Below are positions 17,927-26,727 of a stretch of 64,000 nucleotides of DNA, piece after piece; the stretch's first letter is position 1; each line of letters opens with the position of its first letter. The translations under genes and the position numbers were made by a program. Source of the stretch: Streptomyces sp. ISL-100 (GTDB taxonomy: Bacteria > Actinomycetota > Actinomycetes > Streptomycetales > Streptomycetaceae); the NCBI RefSeq assembly GCF_018614615.1, contig NZ_JAGGOK010000017.1:1-64000 (forward strand). Reading direction: 5' to 3'. The notes under the pieces are model-generated. The model did no database searches, was not told the DNA's origin, and was given only the letters and a program-made list of their open reading frames with translations.

Positions 17927-20900
17927 CTACTCGGCCGACGCCGGCGAGCGCTTGAACATCCGCGTCGCCGTGATCTCGCCGTGCACCGTCTCGCCGTCCG
18001 GGTCCTGCTGCGGCAGTCCCGGCCGCAAGTGCTCCTCCACGCTGATGTACTTCAGCCCGGCCCGCAGGTCGGCGTCGTTGCGCAGCCGGATGACCAGTGG
18101 GAACTCGGCGAGCGCGGTCGTGTCGAACAGACCGGTCGTGTAGAGCAGCTGCACGCCGAGGGCGTCGGACACCGCCCGCTGGAGCTCCAGCAGGTACGTG
18201 GCGTTGGCGCGGCCGATGGGGTTGTCGAGGAAGAGCGTGCCCGCGTGCCGGTGCTTGTCGCGGCCCCGGTCGTTGCTGCGCAGCGCGGCCATCGTGCAGT
18301 ACAGCGCGATCGCGGCCGTGAGCAGCTGGCCGCCCGAGAAGACATCGCCCATCTGCCCGACCGGCACCCGCTCGGCGCGCAGCACGGCGTCCGGCTTGAG
18401 GATCTCGACCGAGATGCCCTTGGGCTGGAGCGCGGCCTGAACACCCCGCAGGAGCAGTGACATTCCGTCCCTGCGCAGGTCGGAGTTCTTCTTTACGGCG
18501 GCGCTGGTCGCCTCGTCGATGACCTCGCCGAGCCGCTCGACGAGCGTCGCCTGGTCCGGCTCCTCGAAGCGGATCCGCAGGAATTCCTGACCGGACCACT
18601 CTCCGAGGCCTTCCGGCAGCTGGGAGAGCCGCTGGGCCGATCGAAGCGTCGCCAGGGCGGACTCGACGAGGCCACGGAGCCGGTCGACGATGCTGTCGCG
18701 ATTGCGCTCCAACTGCGCCAGCTCGTCGGTCAGTACGCGCAGCCGGGGCTCGAACGCCGCCGCCCACGCCGCCGCGTGCTCGGGGAGCGAGGCGGCCGGC
18801 AGCTCGCGGATCTGCTGGCGCGCGGGGGTGCGTACCTGCTCGTACCGCGTGGAGTTGGCATGCCGTACGAGTACGTCGCTCGCCTCGCGCACCGCGGACT
18901 CGGCAGCGGACAGTTCGGCCGCGCACCCGCGCAGCGAGCGGCGGGAGTCGGCCGCCGACTGGCGCGCCTCCTCCAGGCTGCCGGGGTACGGATCGGGCTC
19001 TTGCGCGCCCTCGTCCTCCTGGTGGTGGTCCCTGAGCAGGTCTCGCAGCAGCGCCGCCGTCTCGTCGAAGCCACCTGCCGCGTCCTCGGCCGCGCGGTGT
19101 GCCCGCAGCAGCTCGGCGTGGGCCGCGCGGGCGGAGTCCAGCGCGTCGGTGCGGGCGGCGAGCTCGGAGGTGGCGGTGCGCAGCAGCGTCTGCGCGTGCT
19201 CCGCGTCGGCCGGTACGAATTCCTCGGGCAGTTCGGTGTGCGCTGTGCCGTCCTCGGGGGCGAGGCGCTCGGCCTCGCCGCGGAGCCTGCCGAGCTGCTC
19301 GCTCGCGGCGGACGCCCTCGACTCCAGCATCTGTACGAGCGATTCGGCGCGCGCCACCGCGGCCTGGCGGGACGGCCCGTCGGCACCGTCCGTGCCCTCC
19401 AGCATCTGGGCGGCCCTGGTACGGACCTTGTTGCTGAGCCGGTTGAGCTCGGTGAGGGCGGCGCTCTCGTCGCTCTCGGCCCTGGCCTGCTCGGCGCGCA
19501 GGTCGGCGCCGACGCCGACCTTCTCGTACAGCTGGGACGCGGCGCGGTACGCCTCGCGCAGCGCGGGCAGCGCGACGCGCGGTGCGTCCTCGTCCGCCTC
19601 CGGCAACGTCTCCGGCGCGCCGGCGATCTCGGCCCGCTCGGCGCGCAGTGTGCGCGCGGTCCTGTGGGCGTCGTCGGCCGTGCGCTGGGCGGCGCGGCGG
19701 TCCTCGTCGGCGGCCTTGGCGCGCTCCAGGAACACCGTGGCCCTGGCCTCCAGCTCTGCGGCTTCCTCGGTCAGTTCGCGCACCTTGACCTGCCAGGCGG
19801 CGCGCTCTCGCAGCCGGTGGGCGAGGCCTGCGAGGGCGTCTGCCACACGGCGGGCGCGCTGGGCAGCATCCTGCCGCTCGTCCCTGACTCGGGCCGCTTC
19901 GGCCGCGGCCTCATCGGCCTCGGCGCGGACCGTACGGGCCTCGGCGAGCACGGCTTCGGCCGCCTCGGCAGCCTCGCCCGCCGTCCTGGCCGCCTCGGCC
20001 AGTTCGGCGAGCATGCCGGGCGGGCAGTCGGCGCGCCAGGAACCGAGGCGGGCGGCGAGCGTACGGTCGCCGGCCAGCCGGGCCGCGAGCCTGCGGATCT
20101 CCTCGTCGCGAGCTATGGCCCTGACCCGCAGCGCCTGGCGCTCCTCGTCGGCCGCGTGCTCGTCGTGCATGGCCGGGTTCGGCGGCACAAGGAAGACGTC
20201 GGCGCGCTCGGATCCAGCGGCGCCGGGCGCCGGTACGGGTGCCAGGAGTGCGGCGGCGGTGCCGACCGCGACGGCCGAGCGGGGCAGCAGTGCGGCGCCG
20301 GCGAGGGCTTCGCGCGCCCTGGTGTGCGCGTCGGGGTCGGTGATGACCACGCCGTCGACCAGCTCGGGCCGGGCGGCGAGCACGCCGGCGTGGTCGGCGG
20401 GGGCGACGGCTTGCGCGAGGTAACGCCAGCCCGGCAGGGCCGGGATGCCGTGCTCGCCGAGGAACTCGACGGTGGCCAGGACGTCGGGGCCGGGCGGCAG
20501 CAGCCCTCCGTCGCCGAGCGCGCCGAGGATGCGCGAGTCGTCGGCGGCGGCGGTACGCAGCTCGAAGAGCTGCCGTTCGGCGGAGGTGATGCCCTGGTCC
20601 AGGAGGACAAGGAGGTCCTCGGCGTTACGGTCCAGCTCCTCGACGGTGAGGGGGCCTTCGGCGCTGCGACGGGGGCTGCGGACGGAGTGCGCGGATGCGG
20701 CGGAGCGGCCGAAGGCGTCGGTGCGCGTGGCTGTGCGGGTGGCTGTGCCGTCGGCCGCGTCGTTCTGCTTGGGGATATCGGGGTGGGCGGTGCCCGTGCC
20801 CTGTCCCGTACGCACGCCCGTTGCTTCGGCCGCGCTGTCCTGACCGGCCGCATCACGGTCGCCGGCGCCGCTCGCACCGCCGGATTCGTCCATCGGCTGG

Positions 20901-22822
20901 GCGTCCGACTGGGCGCCGTCGGTCGCGGCCACTGCTCGGCGGGGCTGCGGTACGCCCTTGGAGGCGGGCGGCAAGGGCGACGGCAGGCTGAGCAGTTCCG
21001 CCAGGCGGTCCTCCGCTGCCAGCGATTCGGCCGCGCGGCGCTCCGCTTCGTACGCGTGCTCCGCACCCTGCGCGGCGTCCGCCGCGCGTGCGGCCGCCAG
21101 CTCCGCGCGGGCCTCGGCGCCGGCGGCCTCCTTCGCCCGGTCGCCCGTCGCACGGGCGGCTTCGCGCGCGGTGTCCCACGCGGCGACCGCCGTTTTCTCC
21201 GCGTCGGTCGCGGCCAGCGCCGCCCGCGCCGGGTCGGCGTCCGGGGCCGTGTCGTCGAGCCAGCCGGCGCGTACCGCCTCCGCAGTTTCCTGTTCGACCT
21301 CGGAGAGGCGTTGGCGCAGGTGCCCCGCCTCGCTGCGGGCGCGCTGCGCCTGCGTGGCGGCCGTGGTGGCGTCGCGGTGCGCTGCCTCGCCCGCCTCCTG
21401 AAGGGCGGCCGAGCGCTCTTCCTCCTCGGCGGCGACCCGCTCGCCGTCCTCGGCCGCCGCGTGCAGGGCCCGTACGAGCTCACCCGCGGCCGTGGCACGG
21501 GCGGCCAGTGCCGGGGCGGCGTCCCGCTCGGCCTCGCGGATGGCCACGGCGACGCGCGCGGCGCGGTCGGCGGCGGCGCGGTGGCGCAGTACGACCTCGG
21601 CGGCCTGCCAGGCGGCGTGCAGTGTGCGGGCGTCGGCGAGCTCGCGGCGCTGCGCGCCTGCCGCCTTTTCTGCTGCGGTGAGGGCCAGCGAGGCGTGCCG
21701 GTAGGCGAGTTCGCTGGCGATCAGGGAGCTGCGGCTGCGGGCCTGCTCGGCCTCGGTGACCGTGTGCGCGGTGGCCGTGACCTGCTGGGCGAACTCGGCG
21801 GTGCGGCCGCGCTCCTCGCCGGCTCGCGCCGAGAGCCTGCGGGCGAGCGTACGGGTCCTGCGCTCGGCGGCCGCATGAACGTCGCGGGCTCGCACACGTG
21901 TCTCGGCGGCGTCGACGATGCGGCCGAGCAGGTCGACGGAGCCCGCCGTGAAGTCACGCTCGGCGGTGAGCTCTGCCCGGCGGCCGAGCTTGTTGCCGAA
22001 GCCGTGGACGAGGTCGGCCAGGCCGTCGGTGTCCCTGGTGTCGGTGACGGCCCGCAGTAGCAGGTCGGTGAAATCCGAGTCCTTCTTGACCGCGAAGAGG
22101 CCGGCCGCCTCACCCTCGTCGGCGTTCATCTCTCGCTGATAGCGGAAGAGTTCAGGGTCGAGGCCCAGGTCACCGAGGTGCTCGTTCCAGCGGTCGTGGA
22201 TCTCTTCCCAGTGGATGTCCAGGTGCGGGTACGCCTTGCCGGCGTCGGTGATCGCGTCGCGGAAGCCCTTCATGGTGCGGCGGCGGCCCTTCGCGCCAGA
22301 AACACCCTCGCCGTACGGGCGTACGGCGGTGGACTCGGCGACCGGCAGTGAGTCGAGGCTGAGCCCGGGGCCGGGGCGGAAGGAGTACCAGGCCTCGGCG
22401 AACTTCCGCGGATCGGAGGACACCTGCCGCCCGCGCCACTCGCTCACCTTGCCGACGACCACGCATTCGCCGGTGAGCGTGTGCTGCCATTCCAGCGCGA
22501 CGTGACCGCAGTCGTCGGCGAGCAGGAATTTGCGCAGTACGCCGGAACTCGCGCCGCCGAGCGTATTGCGATGACCCGGCAGCATCACCGAGAAGATCAG
22601 CTTGAGCAGGACGGACTTGCCGCCGCCGTTCTCCAGGAAGAGCACGCCTGCGGGCGCGGGCCTGCGCGGCGGGCCGACCGGCTCATCCTCGAAGAACTCC
22701 GCCTGGGCGGGGGCAGGGTTGGGCACGGGCTCGCCGACTCCGCGCAGGTCAAGCACGGTGTCGGCGTAGCGCGCACCGGCGGGCCCGATGGAGTAGAGGC
22801 GGACCCGGGACAACTCGTACAT
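17927..22822 (-). CDS. Giant SMC/JetC/MukB-like ATPase
   Basis: A 1631-residue ABC-type ATPase built like an SMC protein. The N-terminal Walker A ENGGGKSVLLKL is at about residues 64-75. Very long Ala/Glu/Arg-rich helical stretches follow (about 290-620 and 900-1400). They are interrupted by a disordered linker and a globular hinge (about 720-900, including GDGGLLPPGPDV and LPGWRYLAQ) like that of TIGR02680-family proteins. The C-terminal head has the signature FSGGQLLTAAIAL and Walker B LFLDNP. The normal catalytic Glu after Asp is Asn here. It is the last gene of an operon with kleisin-like and KITE-like partners, 91 bp after the latter. It most likely acts on DNA topology or foreign DNA. 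It is not the housekeeping Smc. Confidence 0.78.
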   Translation of the reverse strand: MYELSRVRLYSIGPAGARYADTVLDLRGVGEPVPNPAPAQAEFFEDEPVGPPRRPAPAGVLFLENGGGKSVLLKLIFSVMLPGHRNTLGGASSGVLRKFLLADDCGHVALEWQHTLTGECVVVGKVSEWRGRQVSSDPRKFAEAWYSFRPGPGLSLDSLPVAESTAVRPYGEGVSGAKGRRRTMKGFRDAITDAGKAYPHLDIHWEEIHDRWNEHLGDLGLDPELFRYQREMNADEGEAAGLFAVKKDSDFTDLLLRAVTDTRDTDGLADLVHGFGNKLGRRAELTAERDFTAGSVDLLGRIVDAAETRVRARDVHAAAERRTRTLARRLSARAGEERGRTAEFAQQVTATAHTVTEAEQARSRSSLIASELAYRHASLALTAAEKAAGAQRRELADARTLHAAWQAAEVVLRHRAAADRAARVAVAIREAERDAAPALAARATAAGELVRALHAAAEDGERVAAEEEERSAALQEAGEAAHRDATTAATQAQRARSEAGHLRQRLSEVEQETAEAVRAGWLDDTAPDADPARAALAATDAEKTAVAAWDTAREAARATGDRAKEAAGAEARAELAAARAADAAQGAEHAYEAERRAAESLAAEDRLAELLSLPSPLPPASKGVPQPRRAVAATDGAQSDAQPMDESGGASGAGDRDAAGQDSAAEATGVRTGQGTGTAHPDIPKQNDAADGTATRTATRTDAFGRSAASAHSVRSPRRSAEGPLTVEELDRNAEDLLVLLDQGITSAERQLFELRTAAADDSRILGALGDGGLLPPGPDVLATVEFLGEHGIPALPGWRYLAQAVAPADHAGVLAARPELVDGVVITDPDAHTRAREALAGAALLPRSAVAVGTAAALLAPVPAPGAAGSERADVFLVPPNPAMHDEHAADEERQALRVRAIARDEEIRRLAARLAGDRTLAARLGSWRADCPPGMLAELAEAARTAGEAAEAAEAVLAEARTVRAEADEAAAEAARVRDERQDAAQRARRVADALAGLAHRLRERAAWQVKVRELTEEAAELEARATVFLERAKAADEDRRAAQRTADDAHRTARTLRAERAEIAGAPETLPEADEDAPRVALPALREAYRAASQLYEKVGVGADLRAEQARAESDESAALTELNRLSNKVRTRAAQMLEGTDGADGPSRQAAVARAESLVQMLESRASAASEQLGRLRGEAERLAPEDGTAHTELPEEFVPADAEHAQTLLRTATSELAARTDALDSARAAHAELLRAHRAAEDAAGGFDETAALLRDLLRDHHQEDEGAQEPDPYPGSLEEARQSAADSRRSLRGCAAELSAAESAVREASDVLVRHANSTRYEQVRTPARQQIRELPAASLPEHAAAWAAAFEPRLRVLTDELAQLERNRDSIVDRLRGLVESALATLRSAQRLSQLPEGLGEWSGQEFLRIRFEEPDQATLVERLGEVIDEATSAAVKKNSDLRRDGMSLLLRGVQAALQPKGISVEILKPDAVLRAERVPVGQMGDVFSGGQLLTAAIALYCTMAALRSNDRGRDKHRHAGTLFLDNPIGRANATYLLELQRAVSDALGVQLLYTTGLFDTTALAEFPLVIRLRNDADLRAGLKYISVEEHLRPGLPQQDPDGETVHGEITATRMFKRSPASAE

Positions 22823-22913
22823 GGCGGCGGACTCTCGTCGTAAGTCGTGAAGTGAAGCGGCAGGTGTGAGGCAGCTGCTAGGCCGGTCGGCGGGTTGGTC
22901 GGCCGGCCGTGGG

Positions 22914-23879
22914 TCAGGCGTGGAAGGGCAGGCCGGCCTCGGCAGTCAGTTCGAGGTCGTCGTCCTCCGACGGCGGGACGAGCGTGGCGCTGCCATCGGT
23001 CACCGGCACCACGCCCAGTTCCAGCAGCTCGGCCATGGCGGCGCTGCCCGCCATGTCGCGGACCTGCAATTGGTAGCGGGCGGTGGTGCGGTACGCCCCT
23101 CCCGCGTCGTCACCCGTGCGGTGCAGGAAGCCGGATTCGGTGAGGAAGGCCACGGCCTTGCCGACGATGCCGGTGGTGGAACCGGCCAGCCGCCGCGCGT
23201 CCTTGGTGGCGCCGGTCGCGCTGCGGCGTGCGTAGATCCGCCAGGCGGCTTCGAGGCCGGGGGCCTCGGTGGCCGGGTCGGTGTTCTCGCCCTGCTCGTC
23301 GGCGCGCTCCTCCAGGCGGCGGCATGCCTGGCGCACGAAGGCGTCGACGCCGTTGACCGTTATGCGGCCGATGTAACCGTCGTCGGCGAGGTCTTCGGGG
23401 CGGGGGAAGGCCAGCGCGGCGACGGCGAGGTGCGCGAGGCCGTGCAGGAACCTGTCGGCGGAGTCTGCGGAGGCACGCCGGGCGTAGTCGCCCATGCGTA
23501 CGGCGAAGACGGAGTCCTCTCCGGCGGAGACCGCCATTCCGGCGCGCGTGGAGACTTCGAGGACGATGAGTCCGAGCCCGGTCGCGACGGCGTCGGCGAG
23601 CCGTGCGAAGGCGGGCTCTTCGCGATAGCGGCGAAGGAGGTCGGCGTACTCCATGTCGCGGGCGGGCAGCAGCTTGGGCTGGAGCCCGAAGGACACGAGC
23701 CGGGCGGCGTCGGCCGCGTCGGCGGGCGTGACCGCGCCATGCACGGCGGGCGAGGGAGCTGTCGCGGACACCTCGGCGGGCTCGGCGGACTCGGGGCGCT
23801 CGGCCGTGGCCGCTGCGGTTGCCTCGTTGACGGCTCGCTCGCTCCACGCGTCGGCGTGCTCTGCGTGGTGGTCGCTCAC
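22914..23879 (-). CDS. KITE/MukE/JetB-like subunit of the SMC operon
   Basis: A 321-residue protein. After a disordered acidic N-terminus (about 1-50) it is alpha-helical and looks like tandem winged helices. Visible pieces are HGLAHLAVAALAF, DAFVRQACRRLEE, KAVAFLTESGFLHR and YRTTARYQLQVRDMA. Its position between a kleisin-like and an SMC-like gene, and its size, match MukE/JetB. The match is by architecture, not by a recognised signature. The start is GTG at 23879, overlapping the stop of the small ORF before it as GTGA. A GAGGAG site lies inside that ORF. Confidence 0.65.
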   Translation of the reverse strand: MSDHHAEHADAWSERAVNEATAAATAERPESAEPAEVSATAPSPAVHGAVTPADAADAARLVSFGLQPKLLPARDMEYADLLRRYREEPAFARLADAVATGLGLIVLEVSTRAGMAVSAGEDSVFAVRMGDYARRASADSADRFLHGLAHLAVAALAFPRPEDLADDGYIGRITVNGVDAFVRQACRRLEERADEQGENTDPATEAPGLEAAWRIYARRSATGATKDARRLAGSTTGIVGKAVAFLTESGFLHRTGDDAGGAYRTTARYQLQVRDMAGSAAMAELLELGVVPVTDGSATLVPPSEDDDLELTAEAGLPFHA

Positions 23880-24220
23880 GGCTGGTGCTCCTCGGTACGG
23901 AAGTTCTCGGTTTCAGGTACGGACTCGATGGCGCGCCTCGCGCGTGGAGCGCCCGGAATCCCGGCAAGGGCGGCACGGTCACCACCCGGCGGTTGCGCGT
24001 GCGGCGCACGGGAGTGCGGCGGGTGGCCGAGCGGCGGCCGGACGCGTCGCGCATCCAGGGGCACCACGCGGCAACGTCGCCTGTGTCCGTACGCCGAACG
24101 ACCGCGCGGCGCGTCACCGCCCACGGCGTCACCGCACTGGGCGTCACCACGCAGCGTGCCATCACCACACGGGGTACCGGTCCTGCCTGGGTCGGTGCTG
24201 GTGCCGTGTCTCGTGGTCAT
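23876..24220 (-). CDS. Small Arg/Pro/Gly-rich ORF embedded in the SMC operon
   Basis: A 114-residue frame with no recognised family. It is rich in Arg, Pro, Gly and His and includes a GD-repeat stretch (GDGTLRGDAQCGDAVGGD). It starts with ATG overlapping the upstream stop as ATGA, has GGAGG 4 bp upstream, and ends in a TGA that overlaps the next gene's GTG. This is exactly how translated, coupled genes are arranged. The odd composition could still mean it only carries ribosomes between its neighbours. Conservation of the protein in relatives would decide. Confidence 0.5.
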   Translation of the reverse strand: MTTRHGTSTDPGRTGTPCGDGTLRGDAQCGDAVGGDAPRGRSAYGHRRRCRVVPLDARRVRPPLGHPPHSRAPHAQPPGGDRAALAGIPGAPRARRAIESVPETENFRTEEHQP

Positions 24221-25743
24221 GCCGCCTCCGTCCGGTCCGCGGCCATCCCGGCGGCGTCCAACAGGGCCATGCCCACTATCAGGTCGGCGCCGCCGAACTC
24301 CGGGTCGTCGAGCTCGGTGCCGTCGTCCACCGCGAACAGCAGCCGCTTCTCGCCCTGCCGGTAGGCCGTGCCGACCGGCGGGCTGGCCGCGTGGACCGCG
24401 AGCAGCGCGACAAGGTAGGGAAGCTCCGGGTCGCGGCGACGTGCCTCGGCCAGCAGCCCGGACAGCCTGCGCGGCGCGTCGTGCGGCAGGTCGAGCAGCT
24501 CCATCGCGCTCGCCAGCTGTCCCTCGCTGAACCGGCTGTCGTCAGGGGTGGCGATCAGGTCGGGCTCCTCCATCTCGGCCCCCAGATGATCCCGCTCCAC
24601 CGGCGGCGTCAGCAGTATGTCGACCAGGTCCCCGACGCGTACCGACACGGGCGTGCGCAGCCCGGTGCCGCGCGCGAAGAAGGCGTCGGTGACCCGGATC
24701 GCCTGCTCGACCGGCAGGGGCAGCAGCGGCGCGACGAGCTGGCCGTACAGGTCGAGTCCCGTCCGCGCCGTGGGCGTGGCGAAGGCCTGGCGGTCCTGCT
24801 CCGCACGGAACAGCGGTCCCGCGTCCAGCAGCCGGGACTGGAGCTGCGTGTGCCTGCGGATGCAGTCCTTGACGATGTCGACGAGCTCGGCCGCGCGTCG
24901 CTTGTGCTCCGGGTCTTCTGCCTCGTCGCGCGCCTTGCGGATGTTGGTGAGGATCGCGTTCTCGTGCCGGTACCGGTCGGCGACGTGGTCGAGCGCCTCG
25001 GCGATCATGTCGGGCACGGAGTTGAGCCAGTCGACGGCGCGCACGTTGCGCCGGGTCGCCTCCAGCGTCCTGCGGAGCGTCTCGGCGTACTGCACGGTCC
25101 GGTAGCGGGCCTGCTCGGCGGCGAGCTGGGCGTCGGCGAGCCGTCCCCGGCTGATCAGGACTTCGAGCTTGACCTCGGCGGCGATCTGCGCGCTGGTGAC
25201 GTCCGTGTCGAGGGCGCCGACGAGGACGTTGACCGCCTCGTCGGTGGTCCGCAGATAGACGCTGCCGCCGTACCCGGGGACCTCCTCGATGAGCTTGAAG
25301 TCGTAGTCCCTGCGCACATAAGCACCGTCGGGGCCGAAAGTGCCGTAAACCGCGCGGAAGCCGCGGTCCACGCTTCCAACGTTGATCAGGTTCTCCAGGA
25401 CCCAGCGGGCGACGCGCTCGTGCTCGGCGAGCGGGCGGCGCGGCGCCTGGGCGGCGACGCGCGGAAGCAGCCTGGCCACTATCTGCTCGTGGTCGGCGCC
25501 CGTGTCGAAGTCCATGTTGAGTGTGACGAGGTCGATCGCGGCGAGCGCGACCTCGGCCATCGCGTAGACCGAGTACTCACCCGCGAGATTCGCCTTGCGT
25601 ACGTCGAGATCGTGCAGCGGCGCCGTGCAGGCGAGCGCGCGGAGCCGCCGCGCGAGCCCCTCGTCGGCGGCCGGGCCCTGTGCGGGCCGCGGCCCCGCGC
25701 TGAGCTGGGGCGGAACGAATTCCGTCGATGCAGGCGAAGTCAC
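24217..25743 (-). CDS. Kleisin/MukF/JetA-like subunit of the SMC operon
   Basis: A protein of about 508 residues, mostly helical and soluble, first in the operon. The N-terminal half looks winged-helix-like (ERVARWVLENLINVG; DYDFKLIEEVPGYG). A long central helical region (about 215-330, QLAAEQARYRTVQYAETLRR and DHVADRYRHENAILTNIRK) resembles the MukF/JetA linker. A C-terminal domain follows. Size and order fit a bacterial kleisin. The start at GTG 25743 is preferred because TAATCT lies 7 bp upstream, suggesting a leaderless transcript. In-frame GTG (25767) and TTG (25773) codons are alternatives. The stop overlaps the next ATG. Confidence 0.65.
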   Translation of the reverse strand: MTSPASTEFVPPQLSAGPRPAQGPAADEGLARRLRALACTAPLHDLDVRKANLAGEYSVYAMAEVALAAIDLVTLNMDFDTGADHEQIVARLLPRVAAQAPRRPLAEHERVARWVLENLINVGSVDRGFRAVYGTFGPDGAYVRRDYDFKLIEEVPGYGGSVYLRTTDEAVNVLVGALDTDVTSAQIAAEVKLEVLISRGRLADAQLAAEQARYRTVQYAETLRRTLEATRRNVRAVDWLNSVPDMIAEALDHVADRYRHENAILTNIRKARDEAEDPEHKRRAAELVDIVKDCIRRHTQLQSRLLDAGPLFRAEQDRQAFATPTARTGLDLYGQLVAPLLPLPVEQAIRVTDAFFARGTGLRTPVSVRVGDLVDILLTPPVERDHLGAEMEEPDLIATPDDSRFSEGQLASAMELLDLPHDAPRRLSGLLAEARRRDPELPYLVALLAVHAASPPVGTAYRQGEKRLLFAVDDGTELDDPEFGGADLIVGMALLDAAGMAADRTEAA

Positions 25744-25835
25744 GAGGCACAGATTAGGTCCTCGCACTGACAACGGTCGAAACGGCGCAGAAGCGACCGC
25801 ACGCGCCGGACCGGGTCAGCGGGGCCGCCGGCCCC

Positions 25836-26549
25836 TCATGTCCCCCAGTTCCCGGTCTGGATGTGGCGTGCGTACACCTCGACGAGCTGGGTGCGGGAGT
25901 CGTCGAGATAGCCGGCGAGCAACTGTTCGCCGGCCGTATTGCCGCCCGTGCGCAAACATTCCAGAATCTGCCGGTTCCGTACGAGATAAGGCTCGTGCAG
26001 CCGACGCGGATCGGCCACCACGTGGAAGGCGAGGCGCAGTTCGGCCAGGACGCTGCGCATCAGCTCGTCGGTGCGCGGGCTGGCGGCGAGGGCGACGAGT
26101 TCGCGGTGGAAGTGGATGTTGGCGGTCGATACACCCTTCCAATCCCGTTGAGCCGCGGCCCGCTCGCCGTTGCCGACGGCCTTGTCGAGACCGTCGAGGG
26201 GGAAGGGCGGCGCGCCGAGTCCTCGGACGACGGCGCATTCGATCAGTCGCCTGATGCGGTAAATGTCCTCTACGTCCTCTACGGCGAGGACACGGACGAA
26301 GACTCCGCGGTTGAGCTGGTGAACGAGCAGCCGCTCGTGGGTCAGCAGCCGGAACGCCTCGCGCAGCGTGTTGCGCGAGACGCCGAGCGCCTTGCCGATG
26401 CTGTCCTCCGAAAGGCGCTCCCCCGGCGGGAAGTAGCCCTCGGCGACGCGGGTGCGGAGGATGTCCGCGACTCGCTCCGCCGTGCTGGTGCGGCCGAGCA
26501 GCGGGCGGTCGTCGGCCAGCCCGCCGGCCTCGGACTCAGTCGTCCTCAC
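25836..26549 (-). CDS. GntR-family regulator with FCD ligand domain
   Basis: A 237-residue regulator. The N-terminal winged helix (RVADILRTRVAEGYFPPGER, SVNTLREAF-type helix SRNTLREAFRLL) is followed by an all-helical FCD domain with metal/ligand-binding residues (IRRLIECAVVR; FHRELVALA). The GTG start at 26549 is preceded by AAGGAGAG. It is divergent from the MFS-DUF1445-pxpABC operon, and a palindrome lies between them. It is therefore the likely repressor of that pathway, with 5-oxoproline or a related acid as candidate effector. The effector is inference. Confidence 0.88.
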   Translation of the reverse strand: MRTTESEAGGLADDRPLLGRTSTAERVADILRTRVAEGYFPPGERLSEDSIGKALGVSRNTLREAFRLLTHERLLVHQLNRGVFVRVLAVEDVEDIYRIRRLIECAVVRGLGAPPFPLDGLDKAVGNGERAAAQRDWKGVSTANIHFHRELVALAASPRTDELMRSVLAELRLAFHVVADPRRLHEPYLVRNRQILECLRTGGNTAGEQLLAGYLDDSRTQLVEVYARHIQTGNWGT

Positions 26550-26619
26550 AGCGCCTCTCTCCTTCAGTTCCCCGCGCCGGCCGCCATCGCCGGGCGCGCG
26601 GTGTCCATCGTAGAAGCAA

Positions 26620-26652
26620 GAACGACCCGACATGACTCTTGTCGGATCGTTC
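26620..26652. promoter_or_regulatory. Palindromic operator candidate for the GntR/FCD regulator
   Basis: GAACGACCCGACA and TGTCGGATCGTTC form 13-bp inverted arms with one mismatch around a 7-bp centre. It sits between the divergent regulator (start 26549) and MFS gene (start 26728), the usual place for an autoregulatory operator. Confidence 0.55.
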
Positions 26653-26727
26653 AACAATCCCCTACCTTGGCGTCACCGCACGGTGTCCAGCGCACTCCTC
26701 CTCCCTCCTCCCTGCTGCGAGGTGCAG

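Noticed and set aside
18776..22060. 1094-codon plus-strand frame opposite the SMC-like gene
   Set aside because: Antisense shadow. Gly/Arg/Val-rich with no recognisable domain.
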